A stretch of DNA of 64,000 nucleotides from assembly GCF_010727125.1 (NCBI RefSeq), contig NZ_AP022564.1, positions 2,976,001 to 3,040,000 of the forward strand, read 5' to 3'. The notes beneath the pieces are model-generated. The model was not told the origin of the DNA. It was given only the letters and a program-made list of their open reading frames with translations, and searched no databases. Shown piece after piece: positions 54,136 through 64,000 of this stretch (position 1 is its first letter; the number at the start of each line of letters is the position of its first letter). The position numbers and the translations under genes were made by a program. The stretch comes from Mycolicibacter terrae. Lineage in GTDB: Bacteria > Actinomycetota > Actinomycetes > Mycobacteriales > Mycobacteriaceae.

Positions 54136-55856
54136 CCCATCCGTTTCCGGTGCGTCCCCCCGTCGCCGTGGCGGTCGGGCCTGCCGGACGGGCGCTCGCG
54201 GCGCAGATTGATCAACTGGCCCTGGATGCGGGTGTGTTCCAGCGCCTTGAGCGTTTTGCCCGACAGCTTGGCGGGCAGTTCCACCAGCGAGTGGTCCACC
54301 CTGATGCTGATGTTGCCGAAGTCGCTGCGGTGCAGGCCGCCCTCGTTGGCCAGTGCCCCGACGATCGCGCCCGGGGCGACCTTGTGCCGCTTGCCGACCG
54401 CGATCCGGTAGGTGGCGAATCCCTCTTTCGGAGCGCCCTTGCGGCCATCCTTGCGATCGGGCCGGTCGAACTTCTCCCGCGAACGACGTTCGGCCGCAGG
54501 CGGTTCGGGTTCCATCAGGAACGCCTCGCCGTCGCGGGCCTGCAACGCCAGGGCGGCGGCGATGTCGGCCATCGGAACGTTGTGTTCGCGGCTGTACTCC
54601 TCGACCAGGCTGCGGAACACATCGGTGCCGGGTGCGCTGACGGTGGCGGTGATCGAGTCGGCGAACTTCGCCACCCGCTGGGCGTTGACGTCCTCGACCG
54701 TGGGCAACGCCGACTCGGTGAGCTTCTGGCGGGTCGCCCTCTCGATCGCCTTGAGCAGGTGGCGTTCCCGGGGGCTGACGAACAGCAGCGCGGCCCCCGA
54801 CCGCCCGGCCCGCCCGGTGCGGCCGATGCGGTGCACGTAAGCCTCGGTGTCGTGCGGGATGTCGTAGTTGACCACGTGTGAGATGCGCTCGACATCCAGG
54901 CCGCGGGCCGCGACATCGGTGGCCACCAGGATGTCGACGTTGCCGTTCTTCAGCGCGGCGATGGTCCGCTCGCGCTGCACCTGGGCGATGTCGCCGTTGA
55001 TCGCCGACGCGGAAAACCCTCGGGAGCGCAGCTTTTCGGCGACCTCCTCGGTGGCCTGCTTGGTGCGGACGAACACGATCATCGCCTCGAAGGACTCGAC
55101 TTCGAGCACCCGGGTCAGGGCATCCATCTTGCGGGGACCGGCGACCTCGATGTAACGCTGGGAGATGTTCTCCGCCGTGGTGGTTTTCGCCTCGACGGTG
55201 ACTTCGACCGGGTCATGCAGGTAGCGGGTGGTGATCCGGCGAATCGCCGACGGCATCGTCGCCGAGAACAGCGCCACCTGCTTGTATTCCGGGGTGTCGG
55301 CCAGAATGCGCTCGACATCCTCGGCGAAACCCATGGCCAGCATCTCGTCGGCCTCGTCGAGCACCAGATAGTCCAGGTGCGACAGGTCCAGGCTGCCGCG
55401 TTCCAGATGGTCGATGACCCGGCCCGGGGTGCCGACCACCACCTGGGCGCCGCGTTTGAGCCCGGACAGCTGCACCGTGTAGGACGCGCCACCGTAGATC
55501 GGCAGAACGTTGACCCGCGGCAGATGCGCGCCGTAACGCCCGAACGCCTCGGCGACCTGTAGGGCCAGCTCCCGGGTGGGTGCGAGCACCAGCGCCTGGG
55601 TGGCCTTGCTGGCGGTGTCGATGCGGGACAGGATCGGAATGGCGAACGCCGCGGTCTTGCCGGTACCGGTCTGGGCCAAGCCGACCACGTCGGAGCCGGC
55701 CAGCAACGCCGGGATGGTGGCGGCCTGAATCGCCGAGGGCGTCTCGTAGCCGACGTCGGCGACGGCCTGCAGCACCGAAGGGTGGATCTGCAGGTCAGCA
55801 AAGGTCGCGGCGGGTGGGTGGGAATCGGACCCGGGAGGGGTATCAGGGGAGCTCAT
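54132..55856 (-). CDS. deaD: DEAD-box RNA helicase DeaD
   Basis: A 574-residue helicase. The Q motif region is GYETPSAIQAATIPALL, motif I AQTGTGKT, motif II VLDEADEML, motif III SAT and motif VI HRIGRTGRAGR. A C-terminal extension contains a DbpA-type RNA-binding domain (YRIAVGKRHKVAPGAIVG, RVDHSLVELPAKL) and a basic tail (RRERPSGRPDRHGDG). It probably unwinds structured mRNA or rRNA in ribosome assembly and cold adaptation. It is the first gene of a two-gene unit with the acyltransferase and is divergent from lprE. Confidence 0.95.
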   Translation of the reverse strand: MSSPDTPPGSDSHPPAATFADLQIHPSVLQAVADVGYETPSAIQAATIPALLAGSDVVGLAQTGTGKTAAFAIPILSRIDTASKATQALVLAPTRELALQVAEAFGRYGAHLPRVNVLPIYGGASYTVQLSGLKRGAQVVVGTPGRVIDHLERGSLDLSHLDYLVLDEADEMLAMGFAEDVERILADTPEYKQVALFSATMPSAIRRITTRYLHDPVEVTVEAKTTTAENISQRYIEVAGPRKMDALTRVLEVESFEAMIVFVRTKQATEEVAEKLRSRGFSASAINGDIAQVQRERTIAALKNGNVDILVATDVAARGLDVERISHVVNYDIPHDTEAYVHRIGRTGRAGRSGAALLFVSPRERHLLKAIERATRQKLTESALPTVEDVNAQRVAKFADSITATVSAPGTDVFRSLVEEYSREHNVPMADIAAALALQARDGEAFLMEPEPPAAERRSREKFDRPDRKDGRKGAPKEGFATYRIAVGKRHKVAPGAIVGALANEGGLHRSDFGNISIRVDHSLVELPAKLSGKTLKALEHTRIQGQLINLRRERPSGRPDRHGDGGTHRKRMG

Positions 55857-56021
55857 GGCGTCTAGCAGTCTACGGGCAACCAGGCCTACCTATTGCCGCA
55901 GTGGATCGTGACGATTGAGGCCCGAATCCGGGCGAGGAGCGCCCCCGAAGCAGGAACCATCCTCGAGACAACCGGCATGGGTGGTCGGCCGCGCCTCCCG
56001 GAGTTGTCGCCGGTGCGACGG

Positions 56022-56034
56022 TACGGTGCCCGGT
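56022..56034 (+). promoter_or_regulatory. -10 box of a candidate leaderless lprE promoter
   Basis: TACGGT (56022-56027) is followed by seven bases and GTG 56035. Confidence 0.5.
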
Positions 56035-56595
56035 GTGTTCGCCGCCGCTAGACCGTTGGCCGTGGTCGGCGCGCTGTCCGTGGCGCTGCTGGCCGGTTGC
56101 AGTTCGGGCGATTCCACCGTCGCCAAGACACCGCAGAACACCATTCCTCCCGCCGCAACCGGCGGTGCTCCCACCACGACCGCGTCGCCGACGGGCACCA
56201 GCCCGGGGCCCGCTGACCCGTGCGCGGTCAACCTGGCCGCCCCGGCGATCGCCAAGGCCGTCTCGGAGCTGCCCCCAGACCCGCGCAGCGGCCAGCCGTG
56301 GAGCCCGGAACCGGTCGCCGGCAATTACAGCGAGTGTTCCGACCTGTCGGCGGTGATCGTCAAGGCCAACACCAACGCCGAACGCCCCGGCACCCGCGCG
56401 GTGCTGTTCCATCGCGGAGTGTTCGTTCCCCAATCCGTGCGCGACACCTACGGGTTCAGCGGGATCGACCTCGCCCACTGCACCGCGGACACGGTGGCTC
56501 TGAAGAACGCCAGCGGCATCGCCGGGTTGAGCGGCCTGGTCAAGTTCCGTTGGAACGGCACCGGGGTGGAGATCATCGGCACCACCACCCGCTAG
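56035..56595 (+). CDS. lprE: Lipoprotein LprE
   Basis: A 186-residue lipoprotein. GTG 56035 gives MFAAARPLAVVGALSVALLA with lipobox LAGC. A Thr/Pro-rich linker leads to a compact domain with three cysteines (DPCAVNLAAPAIAKAV, YSECSDLSAVIVKANT, LAHCTADTVA) of the LppP/LprE family type. The start is supported by the -10 spacing; an open frame extends further upstream. It lies between deaD and the MFS gene, as in M. tuberculosis (Rv1252c), and converges on the MFS gene with only 13 bases between stops. Confidence 0.9.
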   Translation: MFAAARPLAVVGALSVALLAGCSSGDSTVAKTPQNTIPPAATGGAPTTTASPTGTSPGPADPCAVNLAAPAIAKAVSELPPDPRSGQPWSPEPVAGNYSECSDLSAVIVKANTNAERPGTRAVLFHRGVFVPQSVRDTYGFSGIDLAHCTADTVALKNASGIAGLSGLVKFRWNGTGVEIIGTTTR

Positions 56596-56608
56596 CCGCG
56601 ACCCGGCA

Positions 56609-58633
56609 CTAATTGTCGCGGTGGGGGCGCCGCCCGAGGGGATCGGTGTCGTCGGGGTCCTCCCGGTAGTGCCGGTTGCGGCGCGCCGGGCCCTTACCGG
56701 TGATGCCGAACTTGGCCAGCACGTCGGGCACCGGCTTCCCGTCGGCGATCGGACGGAAGTGATGACCGGCATCGACGTGAAAGCCGTTGCGGCTCACCGG
56801 TCGCAGCTCCCGTTCCGGCTCCCCGGCCGTCACCGGCGGCAATTCGACGGTCAGCGGCTCGGTGACGGGATCGTCACGCCGGACCAGCCGGCGAGGCTGA
56901 GGGCGGGCTTCCGGCTCGCTCGGGGCGACGATCGGGATCAGCTCGGTAGGCTCGTCGTCGTCGACTTGGCGGGGCGCGCGCAGCGCTCCGAAGTGGCGGG
57001 GCAGGCTGACGCGTTCCAGCACAAGCGCACCAGCGACCCGGCCCCCGTCGTCGAGTTCGTCGAGGTCGTTGAAATCGTCCGGGTCGTCGGGGCGGTCGAT
57101 CAGCCGCGGTGCCCGGCGGGCCGGAGGGATGACGATGCCGACCATGAACAGCGCGGCGGCCACGCCGAACAGGGCGACGAAGGCGGGCAGCAGCGTCGCC
57201 TCCGACATCGCCGCGGCGAACGGCTCGTGCAGGAACTCGGGCAGCTGTCGCGCCCCGGGGTGCGAGCCACCCGGCAGCGGTGGCAGGTTGGCGGAGATCC
57301 GCGACGTCATGAACGCGGCCATCCCGGCGCTGCCCAGCACGGCTCCGATCTGGCGGGTCGCGTTGTAGACCCCCGAGCCGGCGCCGGCCAGGTGCGGCGG
57401 GAGGTTACGGGTGGCGGTTGCCGCCAGCGGCGACCAGATGAACGCCATCCCGACGCCGACCCCCGCGAACGGCAGCAGGAGTCGCCAAACCGCGGTGGTG
57501 GGCGTCATCTCGATCGACAGCCAGGTCAACGCGATCGCCAGCACCGCGAAGCCGAACCCGACCACCGAGCGGGGGTGGGCCCGGTCGACGATCCTGCCGA
57601 CCAACGGGGCGAGCACGCCGGTCGCGATCGCCATCGGCGCGGTCAGCAACGCCGACCGGGTCGGTGACATCCCGCACACCGCCTGTGCGTAGAACATCAC
57701 CGGCAGCACCATCGCGGTGGCCGCGCAGCCGATCACGGCCACCCCGACGTTGGCCAGGCCGAAGTCGAGGTCACGGAAGATGTGCAGGGGGACCAACGGC
57801 TCGCCGGCGGTGACCGCCTGCCAGTAGACGAAGAGCGCCAGGCAGCCGACGCCCCCGACGATCACCGCCCAGATCCACGGCGCCCACCCCTGCGACTCGC
57901 CTTCCTGCAGGGCGAACACGACGAGGAACATCCCGATCCCCGACAGCGCCACCCCGAGCAGGTCGAACCGATGCCGGTGGACGGGCAGCTCGGGGATCAG
58001 CAGGAACGCCAGGACCAGGCCGAGGACACCGATCGGAACGTTGACGAAGAAGATCCACTCCCAGCCGAGCCGGTCCACCAGCACCCCACCGGCCAGCGGT
58101 CCGACCAGCGTCGCGACACCGGCAGTCGCACCCCACACGCTCATCGCCACGCCGCGCCGGTCGGCGGGGAACGTCCGGGTGATCACCGACAGGGTCTGCG
58201 GCGTCAGCAGCGCGGCGCCGACGCCCTGCACCGCGCGCGCGACGATCAGCATCGCGATGCCGCCGGCCAGACCGCACCACAGCGAGGCGCCGGTGAACAC
58301 CGCCAGCCCGATCAGGTAGAGATTCTTCGGGCCGAACCGGTCGCCGAGCCGTCCGGCGACCAGCAGCGGCACCGCGTAGCCCAGCAGGTAGGCACTGGTC
58401 ACCCAGATCACCGTGTCGTAGCCGACGTCGAGCGCCGCCATGATGCTGGGATTGGCGACGGCCACGATCGTGGAATCCACCAGGATCACGAAGAAACCGA
58501 GCATCATCGCCCACAGCGCGTTCCACGGATTGGTCGAATCCACCGGACCGGCCGACCGCCCGGCCGCGAGGCGCTCAGGGCCGGCGCGTCTCGCGTCGTC
58601 GCCGGTTCGAGTCCGGCTGCTCGCGGTGCTCAC
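56609..58633 (-). CDS. MFS efflux transporter, DHA2 (14-TM) family
   Basis: A protein of about 674 residues from GTG 58633, chosen because GGGGAGGG lies upstream; a longer frame to 58831 is open but not protein-like. The 14-TM DHA2 plan includes motif A-like [20 protein letters not shown], motif C-like [20 protein letters not shown] and [14 protein letters not shown] in TM1. After the last helix, about 160 residues form a charged cytoplasmic tail ([16 protein letters not shown] and a basic end). That tail is unusual for DHA2 pumps and appears lineage-specific. Drug or metabolite export is likely. It is divergent from the membrane protein gene at 58834. Confidence 0.9.
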   Translation of the reverse strand: MSTASSRTRTGDDARRAGPERLAAGRSAGPVDSTNPWNALWAMMLGFFVILVDSTIVAVANPSIMAALDVGYDTVIWVTSAYLLGYAVPLLVAGRLGDRFGPKNLYLIGLAVFTGASLWCGLAGGIAMLIVARAVQGVGAALLTPQTLSVITRTFPADRRGVAMSVWGATAGVATLVGPLAGGVLVDRLGWEWIFFVNVPIGVLGLVLAFLLIPELPVHRHRFDLLGVALSGIGMFLVVFALQEGESQGWAPWIWAVIVGGVGCLALFVYWQAVTAGEPLVPLHIFRDLDFGLANVGVAVIGCAATAMVLPVMFYAQAVCGMSPTRSALLTAPMAIATGVLAPLVGRIVDRAHPRSVVGFGFAVLAIALTWLSIEMTPTTAVWRLLLPFAGVGVGMAFIWSPLAATATRNLPPHLAGAGSGVYNATRQIGAVLGSAGMAAFMTSRISANLPPLPGGSHPGARQLPEFLHEPFAAAMSEATLLPAFVALFGVAAALFMVGIVIPPARRAPRLIDRPDDPDDFNDLDELDDGGRVAGALVLERVSLPRHFGALRAPRQVDDDEPTELIPIVAPSEPEARPQPRRLVRRDDPVTEPLTVELPPVTAGEPERELRPVSRNGFHVDAGHHFRPIADGKPVPDVLAKFGITGKGPARRNRHYREDPDDTDPLGRRPHRDN

Positions 58634-58798
58634 AAGCGCCGACCCTCCCCTCGCTGCGCTCTGCGGTTCCGGGTGTGAAGCCACTTGGTGCGACGCTACG
58701 GACAGATTTTGTCTTGAACAACTTCGCAGCGCCGACGCGGTGATTCGCTGCCGGACGGCTGCTGCGCCGTTGAAGCGGGTAAACCCCCGTCGGGGCGT

Positions 58799-58804
58799 TA
58801 GCCT
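58799..58804 (+). promoter_or_regulatory. -10 box upstream of the small membrane protein gene
   Basis: TAGCCT (58799-58804) is followed by about 30 bases with GGAGG before ATG 58834, a conventional leadered arrangement, unlike the leaderless genes nearby. Confidence 0.35.
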
Positions 58805-58833
58805 GAACAACAGCGACCGGAACGGAGGCAACC

Positions 58834-59625
58834 ATGGGCATCTTTCGACGGCGGCGGCCGGCGCAGGAACTGTTGCCGGCTCCCGGCGGTGAGAAGCCGA
58901 GCATGGTGGCCCGGGCGCTGTCCCGGGTCATCGAGCGCAGTGAGCGGGTGCAGGGCCCGGCCGTGCGCGCCTACGTGGAGCGCCTGCGCCACAGCGAGCC
59001 CGGCACCAGCCCCGCGCAGGTGGTGACGAAGCTGGAGAAGCGGTACCTGGCGGCGGCGACGGCCAGCGGTGCCGCGGTGGGCGCCACCGCCGCGGTGCCG
59101 GCGATCGGCACGCTGCTCGCGCTGTCGGCGATCGCCGGGGAGACCGCCGTCTTCCTGGAGGCAACCGCGTTCTTCGTGCTCTCCGTTGCCGAGGTGCACG
59201 GTATTCCGGTCGACAACCGGGAACGACGCCGCGCCCTGGTGCTGGCGGTACTGGTCGGTGACAAGGGCAAGGGTGCGATGGCCGAGTTGCTCGGCGCGGG
59301 CCGCACCAGCGGCGCGTGGCTCACCGAGGGCACCGCCGCGGTGCCGCTGCCGGCGGTGTCGGAGCTGAACTCGCGGTTGCTGCGGTACTTCGTCAAGCGT
59401 TTCACCCTGCGGCGCGGGGCCCTGGCGTTCGGCAAGTTGTTGCCGGTGGGCCTGGGCGCGGTGATCGGGGCCCTGGGCAACCGCATGATGGGCAAGAAGA
59501 TCGTCGGCAACGCCCGCAAGGCGTTCGGCCCGGCCGCCGACCGCTGGCCGGTCACCTTGCATCTACTCCCGGCGCTGCATGACAACCCTGACTCTCCGGC
59601 CAGCCCCGCGCAACCCTCGGCCTGA
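58834..59625 (+). CDS. Conserved mycobacterial membrane protein
   Basis: A 263-residue protein with a basic N-terminus ([11 protein letters not shown]). A soluble helical part follows, then two membrane helices around residues 75-122 ([20 protein letters not shown] and [17 protein letters not shown]) and a shorter one near 207-222 ([14 protein letters not shown]), followed by a basic [13 protein letters not shown] stretch. It resembles Rv1249c by position and layout. GGAGG precedes the ATG. It is upstream of kgd on the same strand, but 125 bases apart. Function unknown. Confidence 0.85.
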   Translation: MGIFRRRRPAQELLPAPGGEKPSMVARALSRVIERSERVQGPAVRAYVERLRHSEPGTSPAQVVTKLEKRYLAAATASGAAVGATAAVPAIGTLLALSAIAGETAVFLEATAFFVLSVAEVHGIPVDNRERRRALVLAVLVGDKGKGAMAELLGAGRTSGAWLTEGTAAVPLPAVSELNSRLLRYFVKRFTLRRGALAFGKLLPVGLGAVIGALGNRMMGKKIVGNARKAFGPAADRWPVTLHLLPALHDNPDSPASPAQPSA

Positions 59626-59750
59626 TCAGGGCCGTAGGACATTCGGCGGCGAGCCTGGCGGAATAACCGGGAGGGGATAGCCTTTATGAGGCAGGCGGGC
59701 GCGGCGCACATGCCTCGCCGGACGACCAGGAATCGAGGCGAGAAGCAGTC

Positions 59751-63443
<3,693 letters not shown>

Positions 63444-63465
63444 GCGCCCCCTCCCCCGCCCTTTC

Positions 63466-63529
63466 CGCGAGCGTGCGTGTCTGTACGGCGACACGCCGGT
63501 TACGACGTACAACTGTGCACGCTCGCGGG
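63466..63529 (-). repeat. Dispersed palindromic element, copy 2
   Basis: CCGCGAGCGTGC (63466-63477) and GCACGCTCGCGG (63518-63529) are perfect 12-bp arms. Read on the minus strand, the interior aligns with most of the element at 16753-16820. It lies between the kgd stop and the SDR gene. Confidence 0.75.
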
Positions 63530-63606
63530 GCGGTGCACCCGGCCCCTGAAGGCAGTACCGGCGGTACCGGATAGGCTCGAGTGGTAACCGAGCGCGGGGA
63601 GAGCAC

Positions 63607-64000
63607 ATGCAGGGATTTGCCGGGAAAGTCACCGTCGTCACCGGTGCCGGTTCGGGTATCGGCCAGGCGCTGGCCGTCGAGCTGGCCCGCGCGGGCGCGC
63701 AGCTGGCCATCAGCGACGTCGACACCGAGGGTCTGGCCCAGACCGAGCGACGTGTGACCGCGCTGGGCGTGCGGGTCAAGGCCGACCGCCTCGACGTCAC
63801 CGAGCGGGAGGCGTTCCTGGCCTACGCCGATGAGGTCAAGGACCACTTCGGCAAGGTCAACCAGATCTACAACAACGCCGGTATCGCCTACAGCGGCAAT
63901 ATCGAGGTCAGCCAGTTCAAGGACATCGAGCGGGTGATGGACGTCGACTTCTGGGGCGTGGTCAACGGCACGAAGGCCTTCCTGCCGCACCTGATCGCCT
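63607..64000 (+). CDS. Short-chain dehydrogenase/reductase (partial, runs off the window)
   Basis: The first 131 codons are seen. The nucleotide-binding motif VVTGAGSGIGQALAVELARA (TGxxxGxG) appears right after the start, DVTERE confers part of the cofactor pocket, and NNAGIAYSG is the family NNAG motif. The catalytic Ser-Tyr-Lys part is beyond the window. ATG 63607 has GGGGAGA upstream. The Asp in AISDVD at the end of the second strand suggests NAD+ preference. By order it could correspond to Rv1245c. Substrate unknown. Confidence 0.92.
   Translation, partial: MQGFAGKVTVVTGAGSGIGQALAVELARAGAQLAISDVDTEGLAQTERRVTALGVRVKADRLDVTEREAFLAYADEVKDHFGKVNQIYNNAGIAYSGNIEVSQFKDIERVMDVDFWGVVNGTKAFLPHLIA

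Overview
This is high-GC actinobacterial DNA that I read as a Mycobacterium sensu lato chromosome. The signs are F420/LLM and deazaflavin oxidoreductases, an MmpL transporter, lprB/lprC/lprE-type lipoproteins, a PGRS-repeat protein, a DUF222/HNH (13E12-type) gene, an Acg-type nitroreductase and a Kgd-type E1/E2 fusion. From memory, the order from about 12.6 kb to the right end closely follows the M. tuberculosis block Rv1287 to Rv1245c. It runs from the Rrf2 regulator, cys genes, carbonic anhydrase and opp operon to cyp130, deaD, lprE and kgd, with local insertions. No search was run, so all homologies rest on motif and synteny recognition.

Layout. (1) 0-3.4 kb: a tRNA-Arg(CCG) is followed by an accessory-looking pair, an Abi-C/HEPN-like protein and a membrane pentapeptide-repeat protein, then a small coupled ORF and a lipoprotein. 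The pair is the best candidate here for an undescribed, possibly defensive, system. (2) 3.7-12.5 kb: two LLM oxidoreductases, a TetR/DUF6670-like/MmpL locus, a secreted DUF4185 protein and a VOC protein. (3) 12.6-16.7 kb: the leftward operon cysD-cysN(C)-cysQ-rrf2 for sulfate activation, with a strong promoter overlapped by inverted repeats. (4) 16.8-22.9 kb: beta-carbonic anhydrase and the oppBCDA peptide importer, whose genes are all joined by ATGA overlaps. (5) 23-34.3 kb: a SbcCD-like nuclease/ATPase pair, a SixA-like phosphatase, an excalibur protein, lprB-lprC, a heterodimeric ABC exporter and a DUF222/HNH protein. (6) 34.5-43 kb: an Acg-like nitroreductase with a DosR-like box, an Rv1264-like adenylyl cyclase, an aminotransferase-HIT-deazaflavin operon and a frameshifted PGRS/aspartic-protease gene. 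(7) 43-51 kb: a luciferase-like oxidoreductase, UdgB, an IclR regulator facing a secreted protein, a lipoprotein and a FAD-linked oxidase. (8) 51-64 kb: cyp130-tetR, acyltransferase, deaD, lprE, an MFS pump, a membrane protein, kgd and the start of an SDR gene.

Cross-cutting themes. Many genes carry a TANNNT-type -10 box exactly 6-7 nt before an ATG/GTG, the expected geometry of leaderless mycobacterial transcripts. Several unrelated ~60-70 bp palindromic elements lie between genes, and one lies in frame inside the oppA signal-peptide coding region. Two otherwise well-conserved reading frames are each broken by what looks like the loss of one G in a G-rich run, at about 32.86 kb and 40.74 kb.
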